64,000 nucleotides of DNA from Diabrotica undecimpunctata (GCF_040954645.1 NC_092806.1:160266328-160330327); one strand, 5' to 3'. Positions 1 through 13,790 are shown, numbered from the stretch's first letter. Translations and numbers: made by a program. Notes: generated from the sequence alone by a model not told the origin.

Positions 1-142
1 AGCTTGCTATTGCTCTGATGATATGAAAGCCATATATTATGGCATTCGAGCACAAATTAGTCAAACTTTTTACATCTAAATCGGAATCAATAGAACGATA
101 TAACTGTTATTTCGGTATCTCTACCTTGTCAGCGCTAAAACT
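1..142. other. Unannotated flank left of first retroelement
   Basis: No open frame, repeat or RNA is recognisable in this short AT-rich stretch. It ends in the left copy of the target-site duplication of the following retroelement. Confidence 0.5.
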
Positions 143-149
143 TTTGTAA

Positions 150-2234
<2,085 letters not shown>

Positions 2235-2246
2235 TTTGTAAAATAA

Positions 2247-2779
2247 ATGTTCAGAAAGAACAAACGTAGGCCGCGCAAGAAAACAATAGGTACCGTAACC
2301 GACAACTGTCTAATATATGAGCGAAGAAAGATATCAAACTTTATTGCAAGTTGATCCAGTAATCCGCAGTCACAGTTTCGGTCACAGGCACACAAACAAA
2401 AACTTCGTTTCTGCTATTTTCTCCTCCCATTTACTGCTAAAGTTCATAACGCCCTGTACATATCCCCGCAAAATACATTCGAGCAATAAAACAAAGAGAT
2501 TATTGTGAATAAAAATGATAAAACCCACGCCAAATGTGGGTTGTTGTTCGCTATTGTCACTGGCCGCGGAGCCTACTCGGTCGGTTGTCGTTCAAAATAA
2601 TTCAACCATGAATCAAATACCGTGCATCGTGAATACTTCTATATTAAGTGAAAAACGTCCGTTGAAGATATATACCGAGGCAGATAAAATTTACTGTAAT
2701 GGGCTCTCGTCCATTTTTTACACATTTATTTGGCATTGAGAGATAATTATTGTCTACATGTAACAATAAATCATCAATC
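2247..2779. other. Spacer without recognisable gene
   Basis: Short open frames exist on both strands but none resembles a known protein. The segment separates two retroelement copies. Confidence 0.5.
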
Positions 2780-3600
2780 AAGATGCAGAATTCAGATAAA
2801 CAGGAGGAACAAACAGAACTAGATACAAAAATTGATACAAGATTACAAATAGAACAAACACTCACAAATACAGACAGTCTAGGCACCGAAAAATATGGGA
2901 AGAAATCAAAACAAAAGTAATTAAGACAGCAAGAAAGATCTTAGTCACAAAAAAGAAAAAGAAAAAAACAGAATGGTTCAATGACGAGTATAAAAAGGCC
3001 ATACAGAACAGAAATCAAGAACACACGAAATATATGGAAAGAAGAACCAGAGAAAGATGACCAATCTGCAAAGATGCAAGATAGGGGCACGATAAAATAT
3101 GCTGAACAGCGAAAAGAAAATTCGAAAACAGTAATATACAGAAAATGGAAGAAAGTCTTCAAACCAACGATAGAGAAGCGTATATCTAAGCAATTTAAGA
3201 GAAGGATACAAATCCCGAACAAAGCTATGCAAAAATCTAGAAGGGCAGGTAACCAGCGATTCAAGAGAAATAAAATCAGTCTGAAAAACCTATTTCCAAA
3301 CTCTTTTAGGGACGCAAGAATATCAGTACATTGAGGGAGTCACCTAAAATATAGAAGCCCCGAGGATGGAAGCGATAAAATATATAGCTATAAGCTATAA
3401 AACAAGCAATACGAGTACAAAGTAATAACAAAGCTCCCCGGTATTGATAGCGTTCCCTCTGAACTACATAAATTAGGTGGCGAACACCTATTAATACAAC
3501 AAATGTGTACGCTCATAAACAAGATTTGGAATGATGAAAAGATCGCTTGCGACTGGACAATAGAGATTACATGTCTAATCTATAAAAAAGGGAATAAACT
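2780..3600 (+). pseudogene. Decayed RTE-like retroelement fragment (linker and start of RT)
   Basis: Broken plus-strand frames resemble the region between endonuclease and RT of RTE-like elements. There is a lysine-rich helix followed by EWFNDEYKKAIQNRNQEH near 2970-3030, and later PGIDSVPSELHKLGGEH near 3438-3490 and WTIEITCLIYKKGNK up to about 3597, which matches the first RT motif. Stops and frame changes separate the pieces, so it is an old, non-functional copy. The 3' half of the RT is missing; sequence changes abruptly at about 3600 into a CTTCTTCTTCC tract. Confidence 0.6.
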
Positions 3601-3793
3601 GTTTTCTTCTTCTTCCTTCTTGTATGTAGGCTTTAAAGCCTGTTTCTTCTTCAATATTGTTACAATAAATATGACTCATATTTAACCCGTAAACATGTTA
3701 TTATTCTAAACAAGAATGTTCTCGTAGATTCTCTGAGAAAGGTCAACACAGGTCGCCGAGGGTATTCCAGAATAACGGCTATTTGTTATATAT
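3601..3793. other. TTC-rich junction and spacer
   Basis: A CTTCTTCTTCC tract, a 12-bp palindrome (GGCTTTAAAGCC) and a second TTCTTCTTC run lie here. They resemble an antisense (AAG)n-type 3' tail of a non-LTR element, but too little is left to assign it. Confidence 0.3.
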
Positions 3794-3806
3794 AGAGGAC
3801 CTTTTA

Positions 3807-4476
3807 CAAAGGAGAAGAGGAATCGACAGTCGGAGGCGTCGGCTTCTTTATTCACAAAAGAATTTCTAACAGAATTGTGTCAATAAACCAAATCTCAACA
3901 AGAGTGGTCTACTTAAACATCAAAATAAACGCCAGATATATCCTAAAGTTCATTCAAGTGTACGCCCCTACTACAGGACATCCAGACGAAGAAGTCCAAA
4001 TATTCTACGACCAAATATCTTGTGCAATCAAGGAAAATCCTGGCCACTTCTTAATAATAGGTGGTGATTTCAACGCCAAAATAGGCACTAAGGAAGACCC
4101 CTCTGAAATAATATTGGGAAATTTTGGAAGCGAAGGCAGAAATGATAGAGGCAAACAACTACTGACTTTCCTTTCGGAAAACAATCTTTATCAAATGAAC
4201 AGCTTCTTTAAAAAGAAAAAACACAGAAGATGGACATGGGAAAGTCCTGATGGAAAAACAAGGAACGAAATCGACTATTTCTTAACAAACAAAAAAGAAG
4301 TATTTAAAGACGTAAATGTGCTAAACCAGTTCAGTACAAGCAGTGATCATAGGTTAGTAAGAGCTAAAATAACGATATCAACCGAAAAAGAAAGACTCAA
4401 AATGATAAATAAGAAACAACCAAAGAAATGGACAAAACCAACTAACATTCAGGAGTTCGAAAAATATATTGGATAA
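3807..4476 (+). pseudogene. Apurinic-like endonuclease domain of the (GAT)n-tailed element
   Basis: The frame carries hallmarks of the exonuclease III-like endonuclease used by non-LTR elements: GGVGFFIHKRI near the beginning, IIGGDFNAKIG near 4057 (metal-binding and catalytic GDFNAK), RNEIDYFLT near 4260 and SDHRLVRAKI near 4340 (catalytic SDH). The first glutamate-containing motif is lost by 5' truncation, so the nuclease would be dead. The frame runs off at a stop at about 4474 and the protein continues in another frame, indicating a frameshift. Confidence 0.8.
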
Positions 4477-6516
4477 TTCATTGAAAGATACCACAACAGC
4501 AGACATCAATATATTGAACAAACAAATAGTCAACACAATACAACAGGCTCAAACTAAATATTGTCCGACAAGCAAAAAAGATGAAAAACTGAGTCAACCC
4601 ACGAAAACCCTTATAGAACTAAGGCGACAGATGAAAGGAGATAACACTACAAGCAAAGAAGCGATAAATCAAATAAATAAGACGATCACAAAGGCAATAA
4701 GAAAAGACATAAGAAACTACAATGTAGAAAAAACAAAACAGGTAATAGAGCAAAATAAGAACATGAAAGTTTTGAAGAGGAGCGTACAAAAGGGGAAAAT
4801 AGAAATTAACAAACTGAGAAACAGCACTGGAGAAGAAACAACGAACAGAGATGAAATATTAAGAATAGTCGAAGAGTTCTACACAGAGTTATATAGATCA
4901 AGAAAAAAAGATAACAATACGGAACCTCCAATTACACTAAAAACTGGGGTATTAAACCAAGGATCAGATTTAATGCCCGATATAACAAAATCAGAAATCA
5001 AAGAAGCCCTGAAGAAAATGAAAAATAATCGAACCCCGGGTGAAAATGGAATAGTATCAGAAGCACTAAAAATTGGAGGGGATGTATTACTTGAAAAAAT
5101 TAAACAACTTTTCAATATCTGCCTTCACAGCGCCAATATTCCAACAGACTGGAACAACGCTACTATGATTCTATTACACAAAGCAGGAGACAAAGCAAAT
5201 TTAGAGAATTACAGACCGATTAGCCGCCTCAGCCTTATATATAAGTTGTTTACGCGAATACTAGTTAAGAGAATGGAAAGAAAATTAGAGACTTATCAAC
5301 CAAGGGAACAGGCAGGATTCCGAAAAAGTTACGGAACAAATGACCATCTACAGAGAAAGCAGTGGAATACAATAAACCTCTTCTTCTTCTTCAAGTGCCG
5401 TCTCCATCAATGGAGGTTAGCGGTTATGGTGGCAAACGTTTGTCTAGTTCTAATGTTTATCGATTTTCACAAAGCCTTTGACACAGTTGAGCTAAGCAAA
5501 ATATTACAGGCGCTTAAAGAATGCAGGCTAGATTATAGATATACTAAATTATTATACAAAATATACCTGCAGGCAACAACCACTGTCAGATTACATACTA
5601 ACAGTAATCGCATAAAAATAGAACGGTAGGTTAGACAAGGAGACCCAATGTCACCTAAACTTTTTAATACGGTGCTAGAACATGCTTTTAAGAATTTGGA
5701 TTGGATGACAAAGGGAATAAAAATAGATGGAGAATATCTAAACAACTTACGTTTCGCCGATGATATACTTATAATAGCTGAAGATCTAGGTATGGCAAGA
5801 GAGATGGTACAGGAACTCGTTGTGGCTACAGAAAGTGTAGGTTTAAATATAAATATCTCGAAAACAAAAATCATGACCAATTTGGTACCCAACCAGAACA
5901 TCAATATTGGTGGAAAAGAAATAGAACTCGTAGATAGATATAAATACCTGGGACATGAAATTATGATTGGCAGGGATAACCAGACTCATGAACTGAAGAG
6001 AAGAATCGGCCTTGGGTGGGCAGCATTTGGAAAACTGAGAGAAACTTTTACAAGTGAGCTGCCCACATGCCTAAAGAGAGAGGTATTTGATCAGTCGTCC
6101 TCCCAGTCTTGACGTACGGAGCAGAAACACTTACCTTAACAAAAGCAGCAGCTACCAAACTGAGAGTCACGCAGAGAAGAATGGAACGGTCCATGTTAGG
6201 AATAACTCTGCGAGACAGAATAACCAACGAAGACATCAGGAGAAGAACCGGAGTGACTGACATCATCGAGAAGATAGCCAGACTAAAATGGAGATGGGCA
6301 GGACACATAGCCAGAATGACAGATGGGCGATGGACAAAGAGGTTATTGGAATGGAGGCCAAGGGAAGACAAGAAAAGCGTCGGTCGACCACCTACAAGAT
6401 GGACTGACGATTTAAGAAGACTCAATAAAAACTGGATGAGAGCGGCGCAAGATAGACGGGGTTGGAAACATGAGGAAGAGGCCTATGTTCAGCAGTGGAC
6501 TCTTGAGGCTGGATGA
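4469..6516 (+). pseudogene. Reverse transcriptase of the (GAT)n-tailed element, broken
   Basis: Linker and RT follow the endonuclease in a shifted frame. Landmarks are NNRTPGENGIVSEALKIGG near 5025, ENYRPISRLSLIYKLF near 5205, FIDFHKAFDTVEL near 5456, VRQGDPMSPKLFN near 5630 and LRFADDILIIAEDL near 5748. After a one-base deletion near 6093 the frame resumes with LTYGAETLTLTKA, WRWAGHIARM and the basic VGRPPTRWTDDLRR C-terminus. Defects are the antisense tail inserted at 5383-5447, a TAG at 5627-5629 and the deletion. The copy at 53668-54984 is a close relative and shows what the uninterrupted sequence looked like. Confidence 0.85.
5383..5447 (-). mobile_element. Inserted antisense 3' tail of an (AAG)n-type retroelement
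   Basis: Inside the RT the sequence switches to CTTCTTCTTCTTC followed by AAGTGCCGTCTCC and ATGGAGGTTAGCGG. Read on the minus strand this is the terminal hairpin-like region and (GAAGAA)n tail seen at 21520-21559 and 57175-57229. The parent RT codons on either side (tyrosine-asparagine-lysine-proline, then leucine-valine-leucine-methionine) join cleanly if it is removed. This is an extreme 5' truncation, about 65 bp. Confidence 0.7.
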
Positions 6517-6530
6517 TGAGAGGACCTTTT

Positions 6531-6704
6531 CATTTTGAAGTTAGTCTGAATAATAATATCGAGTCGAGTTTTGAAATGTACCGCGCGTATTGTCGGGAAT
6601 ATAAATTGTAATAAATGTTGTAAATAAAGTATATAATTATAGTGTGAAATAAATTAGTGTAATATTGTACAAATAAAGACAAGATACAATACAAGATCAA
6701 GATT
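6531..6704. other. AT-rich spacer between two retroelements
   Basis: AT-rich host sequence beginning right after the right target-site duplication; no feature recognised. Confidence 0.45.
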
Positions 6705-7720
6705 ATCGCACCAATCTTTTTCTTGGTCTGCCAATACTTCTTTGTCCCTTTGGTGACTTCAGGTCTTGTCTCCGCCGTGTATGTTAATATAGATCTAATT
6801 GCTGTTTTATAGATTCTTGCTTTTGTGTCTTTTCTTAGGTATTTGTTCCTCCAGATTGTGTCATTAAGAGATTCTGCCGCTTTACTTGCTTTTAAGCTTT
6901 GTTGTCGTGCTTCTTCTTCAACATCTCCGTAACTAGTTATATCTATTCCCAGATAGATGTCATACATTTGGTTTTTTCTGCTGATATTATCATATTGTAT
7001 TTCTTGGCTATTGAAGATGTGTGTTAATAACATAATATTTGGATGTCTTTGTTCCCAATTCTGTAACCATGACCTTTACGTACTGCTTGTATTACTTCGT
7101 CCATTATTATATTAAAGAGAAGTGGGCTTAACGAGTCACCCTGTCTGACTCCGCTTTGTACCGGTATACACTGTGTTAGTTTTCCATTTATCTTTGCCTG
7201 TATTCGATTATGTAAGTAGATGTTTTCGCTGGTTTGTATAATATTGATTGTTATGTTTCTTTTATACAGTAGGTGTAAGACGTCTTCGACTTGGATGCAA
7301 TCGAAAGCCTTTGTCAGGTCTATAAAACATAGATATGTTTGTGTATTGTAAGTACTCGATGGCCATTTCTGTGATATGTCTTACAAATACGGCGTGTACG
7401 CAGGATTTTCCGGATCTGAATCCTTGTTGTTCATCTGATAAAGTTGTTAGTTTATTGATTTTGTTGGTTAGGACTTTTGTGGTAAGCTTAAGTGCGGTGT
7501 TCAGTAGATTTATACCTCTATAATTGTTGGGGTCTTCTTGATCCCCTTTCTTGGACATTGGTATCATTATGCTGTTTCTCCATGCGTCTGGTATCTTGTG
7601 TTTTAGAAGCTCGTTGGATATTTTTCCCATTCGTTTGCTGGTATGTTATTGTATGCCTTCAATTCTGCCATTTCTTTCCGTTGGTTTCTTATGAATCTCC
7701 ATATTTGTTGGAATAAACTG
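6705..7720 (-). pseudogene. Decayed RTE-like reverse transcriptase
   Basis: On the minus strand the pieces run IWRFIRNQRKEMAE near 7715, then IPDAWRNSIMIPMSKKGD, NNYRGINLLNTALKL and QQGFRSGKSCVHAVF (7630-7390). Next come a frameshifted KAFD-like segment near 7310, SGVRQGDSLSPLLFNIIMDE near 7150 and a truncated C-terminal region with LTYTAETRPEVTKG near 6770 and a GRPRKRW-like end near 6715. The FADD segment appears deleted near 7030. Several frameshifts and the internal deletion make it non-functional. It is a different subfamily from its neighbours. Confidence 0.7.
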
Positions 7721-8964
7721 GAAATAATTATCTTTCAAATCTTTTACAACCCTGTAAAGAGAACTCACACTTCCAGTCCACTAATACGTCTCTTGTGCAA
7801 AAGCTTCAATAATACACGATAAGAAAAAAATGGTAAATTGTATTTCTAATGAACTGCTTGTCATAGTCCTTTAAATCTATCACAGTTGCTTTCCATTTAG
7901 CGTGAGTTGTAGTTTGAAATTCTTGTGAATTCTTTGAATCTGCGGTTGTTAACATATTCGCATGTGGAAATATATCCTTTCTACAGATACAGTACAGATA
8001 CTCCAGTAGCTTCGCTCACACGTTGTTTAATATTGCTTCGATTATTTTCAGGAAACAGTGTTTATATTTAAACACTTTCTAAATCTTTCCATTTTCTTGT
8101 ATGTCCCTAATGACTATATAATATTTTATTCCGGTTTTATAGGTAAAACAATATTTATAAAAGCAAATTTCACTTATTGTTTAAGTAATTAATACAATAT
8201 TTTGTGGTTTCATATATAAAATATTCTTTTTAAATTATTTAATATTACCACGCCACTGCGTAGCTGTTTCTATTGTCTAAATAAAATAAAATATTTCGTG
8301 GAACTTTTCGCCACTGCATTTGAAACAAGCTGTAATTATGTATGAAACAAAATTTCAGTTAACGCAGATGTAACTTAAGAATATAGTAAGGTCTTTGGAT
8401 AAAGTTTAAAGATAAATTTTGAGTGAATTCACCGCATAATTCTCAAAAAACATAAATAACCTTAAAGTAAGTACATAAATGTTTAATTACTATAATAAAA
8501 AACCTCGAAATACTCTTTCGAGATCAAAAAGAAACCTTTTACTACGCACCGTATACTCAAGTCTTAAAAAATTCGGATATAAAAGTGAGGAAGACATCTG
8601 GAGTTTTTCAAAAAGCTTTTTGAGGAGGCACTCGAGTCAAAATAACAAATACACCTTGTGTTTCTTGTGGTAAACAACTCTACAAAACCATGTCGAGTAC
8701 ATAAAAACGGAACGGAACATAAATGAAGCTGTTGTTTAGGTTCTTTCCTTGATTGTTAAAAGAAAAGGCATGGGTGTCCGGAGATATACAGATTGAACGA
8801 ATTTAAAACGGAACATACAATTTAATATATGTCTGTTTGAACTGCATTTGAAATAGTGGACCAATATAAAACTTGGGCAAAAATAAATCCATACCCGGTG
8901 ATAGACATTGTATAAAATATCGTTCAACTATCTGTCTCCTTTAAAGGAAAGAGGAGCTTGCCTA
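7721..8964. other. Gene-free AT-rich stretch
   Basis: No coding region or RNA is recognised. Positions 8784-8815 hold a sequence that recurs inverted at about 11800-11832, reported separately. Confidence 0.45.
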
Positions 8965-9672
8965 ATAGTCGGAGAGATAGAGCCTAAATTTTGAACTGAT
9001 CAGTAATATGACATTTCTCTATTGGAATATATTCATTGTAACTGGGTTAAGACTTTGTCTTACAGGCGGACGCCCCTCGTGGTACAGGGGGTGGCTATAC
9101 AGGGATGAAGTTGTAATTTTTTTCGGAAAAATTAACGATCGATAATATGGCTGAAAATTTGCCTAGAGTAAGATCTTGGTATAACTAGACGAAATCCCAA
9201 AGGGCGGACGCGAGAGTGGATACATAAGGGGTGGCGGACAGGGATGAAATTGCAATTTTTTGGGGAAAAATTAACGATAAGTAATATGTCCGCCATTTTC
9301 ATGGCTCATTATTTAGCCCCTAAAAACTCTAAATCCAAAAGAGCGGACAGCTGGGTTGGTACAGAGAGCCATAAAACGGGGTCAAATGTACCACTTGCCT
9401 GCGCATTTTAGGTATCGGTAACAATTTTCAAACTGATTTTATTATGATATTTTTATACCGATTGATTTGAAAATTTGTATGCTCACTTCTGTTACTATTC
9501 TGAAAAGCGTCAAGTAGAGTTTTCCTCAAAATTTTCCAAAAAAATTTGCGTAAATGAAAATTTTCGTAATTTTTTAAGGTAAAATCTAAATTGTAGAATC
9601 CTTTCGATTTTCTGTCAGTTATACCATGAATTTTTCCAAAAATTTTCAAACGATTTTTCCGATAAGAAAAAA
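8965..9672 (+). repeat. Left arm of long inverted repeat
   Basis: Inverted partner of 10925-11572. It contains three GCGGAC-starting modules near 9064, 9205 and 9342 and ends near a poly-A run at about 9665. Confidence 0.75.
9063..9420 (+). repeat. Degenerate ~140-bp modules inside the left arm
   Basis: Modules begin with GCGGAC at about 9064, 9205 and 9342. The first two share GGGGTGGC, ACAGGGATGAA and AAAAATTAACGAT blocks in the same order. Spacings of about 141 and 137 bp suggest ancestral tandem duplication within the arm. Confidence 0.55.
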
Positions 9673-9689
9673 AAAATTTAGAAAAACTT

Positions 9690-10274
9690 TAAAAAATTCG
9701 TCATTTTTCTCACTCTCACTGATGTCATCACATTCATCATCTTCGTCACTTTCACTTTCAATAATATCACATTCATTATCTGCTTCATTTTCAATCACTA
9801 CTTCTCGAATTGATTCTGGCATCTGAGGTCCACTAAACCATTTGAATTTATATGTTTCATCTTCAAACTCCCAACCATGTTCTTCAACAATCAATTCTGT
9901 TGGTACTTTTTTATGAGCATTTGTCCAAATATTTGAAATATAATGGGCTCGCAGTAGATGTTGGTGTAATTCATCTTGACATGGTGGTAAGCTTGAAGCA
10001 TCGAAATTTTTTAGTTTTTTCTTTAAATAGGCTCGTTCATATCATGCAACTTATACTGCCGGTTAAATAGTGAAAATCTGACATCGTTTACTTTCCTTTT
10101 TGGAATTGCTCTCGTCAGTCCTGTTCCACATAAGTGACATATGAAAGTTTCTAAGGTTTCAAAAACTTCATTACAATCGAAGTCAGTTTCACCAAGTTGG
10201 ATAAAAGCATCTTGATACTTATTACATTTAGCGCATGCGTCTAGAATTACTGATCTAAATGGAACGCGCATCAT
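9690..10274 (-). pseudogene. Broken ORF of the long-inverted-repeat element, function unknown
   Basis: A minus-strand frame opens at ATG 10274 and has cysteine pairs CAKC and ICHLCG, then a stop near 10026. Shifting frame, it continues through SSLPPCQDELHQHLLRAHY near 9960, EEHGWEFEDETYKFKWF near 9870 and a strongly acidic tail with serine-aspartate-glutamate runs to about 9690. The LPPC-x(3)-L-x-QH-x(2)-RA-x-Y pattern resembles, from memory, C-terminal regions of uncharacterised repetitive ORFs of invertebrates. No enzyme motif is visible. The two pieces were probably one protein interrupted by a frameshift. Confidence 0.5.
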
Positions 10275-10924
10275 TATTATTTTAATATTTTAAAATAATA
10301 ATGATGCAAAATTAATGTCCAAACAGAATTTGTAAAATTATAATTAACTAATGAAAAAAAAATTCAATCAATTTGAAAGTTAAAAAAAATATTGAAAATA
10401 TCTAAGTACAAAGTAAATTTCAAAACTTAAAAAATTGATAATTCCACTATTAAATTGATTTTTATTAATAATTATTTGTAAAATGTTAAAGGAATTCTAC
10501 AAATTGAATTTTACCTATTGATAAATAGAAATAATATTATATTTTGTATTTGATTATTAATGTAATAATAAATCAAATTTTTCTTATATCTGAACAACCA
10601 TTATTTATGCAATATAAATTTAAAAACCTTTTTATTGTAATAAAAAATGAGTAAAATTACTATTTGTTATACCAAAAATATTTAATAGTTAACATTATAA
10701 AATTACTTTAATTTAATAAAATATCAAATATCAAACATTTATTCGATTAAAAATTAATTCGTAAAATATTTATATTTAAGAAAAAAATGTGATTTGTAAA
10801 GTAAATATGACTTTAGTTTGAAAAAAAAAACATTATCATAATATCATTTTAAAACTACAAAATATTCTATAAAAGATTCAGACGATGACGTAGAGTTTTA
10901 TCAAATGTTTTAGAAAAGTTTTTC

Positions 10925-11572
10925 TATTTTTTTTTTCTTATCGTAAAAATCGTTTGAAAATTTTTGGAAAAAAATCATGGTATAACTTACAGAAAATCGA
11001 AAGGATTCTATAAATTAGATTTTACCTCAAAAAATTACAAAAATTTTCATTTACGGAAATTTTTTTGGAAAATTTTGAGGAAAACTCTACTTGACGCTTC
11101 TCAGAATAGTAACAGAAGTGAGCATACAAATTTTCAAATCAATCGGTATAAAAATATCATAATAAAATCAGTTTGAAAATTGTTACCGAGACCTAAAATG
11201 CGCAGGCAAGTGGTACATTTGACCCCGTTTTATGGCTCTCTGTACCAACCCAGCTGTCCGCTCTTTTGGATTTAGAGTTTTTAGGGGCTAAATAATGAGC
11301 CATGAAAATGGCGGACATATTACTTATCGTTAATTTTTCCCCAAAAAATTTCAATTTCACCCCTGTCCACCACCCCTTATGTATCCACATATTATCGATC
11401 GTTAATTTTTCTGAAAAAAATTACAACTTCACCCCTGTATAGCCACCCCCTGTGCCACGAGGGGCGTCCGCCTGTAAGGCAAAGTCTTAACCCAGTTACA
11501 ATGAATATATTCCAATAGAGAAATGTCATATTACTGGTCAGTTCAAAATTTCGGCTCTATCTCTTGGACTAT
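10925..11572 (-). repeat. Right arm of long inverted repeat
   Basis: Reverse complement of the left arm. One block between ATAATATG and TGGATAC is missing here relative to the left arm, consistent with recombination between the internal modules. Confidence 0.75.
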
Positions 11573-13604
11573 AAGAAGCGATAAGTGGTTTGACAGCATA
11601 ATAACTGCTTGTGTAGTCTAGTTTTCACAGTGATTCTAGGCAACCTATTTGGGTGGAGTTTTGACTTGTTCTTGAATGAATTCAGAATCCAGCAGCCCGC
11701 TGAAGTATTGGATTTTTATAATATAATTATTTGACTACCTTTTGTTGGCCAACCACCTAGAGCGGAGTTGAGCCGAAATACATTGATTTCGTATGTTCCG
11801 TTTTAAATTCGTTCAATCTGTATATGAAACTGTGTATAATACAAGAAATAAAACATTCGGGAGTTCAATACTAATACCGTCTTTATACCAGATTTAAAAC
11901 ATCCACAATGAATCATAAAGTTAAAAGATTAATGAAACGACAAATAATAATCATCTAAAATCAGCATCCCGTCTGCAAATAACATATTCAAAAAACCCAT
12001 GACGGCAAATTTAGTAGAACAAAAAAGACTCTTCCGAATGTTATGACTAAAACATTCGAGAAATATTGTCAAAAAAAAAAAAAACAGTCATTGCATCCTT
12101 TCCTATCGAATGGTGCTCGTGCCAGTGCATTTTAGGACGCAGATGGTGCATTATATTATGAGGTATAAACGTAGATGTAGAGATGGCAATTATAACGGGT
12201 GGAGAAGAATTTGACGAAGTATTGGGTTATTTTGGTTTGTCCTTAGTTTTCTGATGGTTGCACTTGCACTATCTCTAATTGTAAAAATAATAAGAATAAT
12301 TCAAGAAAAATTAACACGTATAGATTTGATTTTCAAATAACAAATTAATCTTTTGTATAATTTATATTTTTATTGTTAAAAAAAAAAATATTTATAACTA
12401 CAATACATAATCAAGTTTTTTTTTAACGTCCATGCATGTCCATTTCCTTTTTATTGTTGATATTTTCGTGTAGATAATTCATTAAGGTAATTCCTTTATC
12501 ATTTGTTTTGCCAAAACTTCCTATTTTGTATTCTTTCTAGTTAGATTTTTACCCAGGTTTGCGTCAAAGTTTCCTGCAATTACTGTTAAGGAAACCACAA
12601 GTTTTCCATCGAGTTTAATACTTACATGAATAATAGATATATTTCCACTGCCGGTAAATATGGTGATTTACTTTGTCAATGGCGGTAAATGACAAAACTA
12701 GTGTGTTGCATGTCAAGGAAAACACAAGGAATTAACGATATGATTCATGTACGGTACGCTAATGTGGTTATTATCAATGAAATTAAAATGGAAATTAACA
12801 AAAACCTAATATAGTGATTATTGGACGAATAAGAATGGTATCATTATTAAAATCATAAGAATTCAGTACGATAAGAAAAACAAACAAGAGAATTTAACTG
12901 GCCACAGAGCTTAATGAAAATGAGCAGATCAATTTTTGAAACATAACAATTTTTTTTTCAAAAATAAAATCGATCCAGAGTGCAACAATTTATAGTAAAA
13001 CGGAGGAAACTTAACAAGCCAGGTATGTATTATTTATTCGTGTATTCAGTCATAACTTTCATTAACTGAATCAACTTCAGCATTAATACTTTAATCCCAT
13101 AGATGGCGTTAGTTATTTACTCGCGGATCTACAACTATTAAATATTTTCTAAAATAATATGAATAAATCACTCATCACTCTTATAGTGAAATAAACCATG
13201 TGCTAACTATCTGTAATATGTGCAATATTTATAGAGAAAATGAGAGAAAGAACAAGACCATTACCAAGTTTATCTTTATTTAAAATCTAAGCGATAAAAA
13301 AGACGCATATAAATTTGACAACATAAAGGATTGATGATCAAAGTATCAGAGTACCAAAGAATGATCAATGAAAAATAGATTCAGCAAGAAAAATCAACAG
13401 TCAATATATACAGAGTCGACTAAAAGTCTGGAAACACCTAATTATCTCTTAAATTAATGGCCGAATTATACAAAAACAGGTACACACCAATTTGACAGTA
13501 TCCTAAACGATGGTAGAATGGATATATTACATTTCTTCATGTTTCTCTAGAGTTTAATATGGATTCATCCATAATTCTTTGCCTTAGCTCTGCAACACTT
13601 GCTT
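11573..13604. other. Gene-free AT-rich stretch
   Basis: No convincing coding frame or RNA. The segment near 11797-11900 holds the inverted partner of 8784-8815 and an AATAAA-containing stretch that could be an old LTR edge, but nothing confirms this. Confidence 0.4.
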
Positions 13605-13790
13605 AGATAATCTTTAGGATTCAAATCGGGTGACCGAGGAGGCCACTCAATACTACCCAATCTACCAATCCATCGTCCAGGAAATGTCTGATCTAAATAA
13701 CGCCAAACATTTACATCAAAATTAGCTGGAGCAAGACGCAGGTCTTGCTGAAACCATATCTCATTAAAATTGGCTCCAAACTTGTTTTTC
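13605..13790 (-). pseudogene. Tc1/mariner-type transposase fragment
   Basis: On the minus strand a short open segment reads IWFQQDLRLAPANFDV, then RYLDQTFPGRWIGRLGSIEW and PPRSPDLNP. This matches the catalytic region of insect Tc1/IS630-like DDE transposases, where FQQDGAxxHxA and WPxRSPDLxP contain the second aspartate and the conserved turn. The glycine-alanine after the aspartate is changed and the protein stops soon after, so this is a relic. No terminal repeats were found beside it. Confidence 0.7.

Larger units (their letters stand above)
3806..6518 (+). mobile_element. RTE-like non-LTR retrotransposon, APE plus RT, (GAT)n tail family
   Basis: A perfect 12-bp TSD, AGAGGACCTTTT, flanks the copy at 3794-3805 and 6519-6530. 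The element is truncated within the N-terminal part of the apurinic endonuclease domain, continues through the RT, and ends in GGCTGGATGATGAG, matching the 3' end of the related copy at 53668-54984. The ORF carries one frameshift near 4470, an inserted foreign tail at 5383-5447, one in-frame TAG at 5627 and a one-base deletion near 6093, so it is inactive but relatively young. Confidence 0.85.
8965..11572. mobile_element. 2.6-kb element with very long terminal inverted repeats
   Basis: The arms at 8965-9672 and 10925-11572 are inverted copies of each other, beginning ATAGTC and ending GACTAT. Similarity is high over about 650 bp; the left arm has about 65 extra bases near 9159-9222. The arms contain degenerate ~140-bp modules. 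The interior (9673-10924) carries a broken minus-strand ORF and AT-rich filler. Long inverted arms built of internal repeats recall foldback-type DNA elements. The target-site duplication is unclear: a TA is possible at each end. No known transposase was recognised. Confidence 0.65.

Noticed and set aside
2247..2395. N-terminal extension of the first RT frame
   Set aside because: It lies outside the target-site duplication, so it is flanking DNA read through by chance.
11797..11900. Possible LTR edge with AATAAA and an ACATTCGGGAG stretch
   Set aside because: No partner LTR, no primer-binding site and no target duplication could be found.
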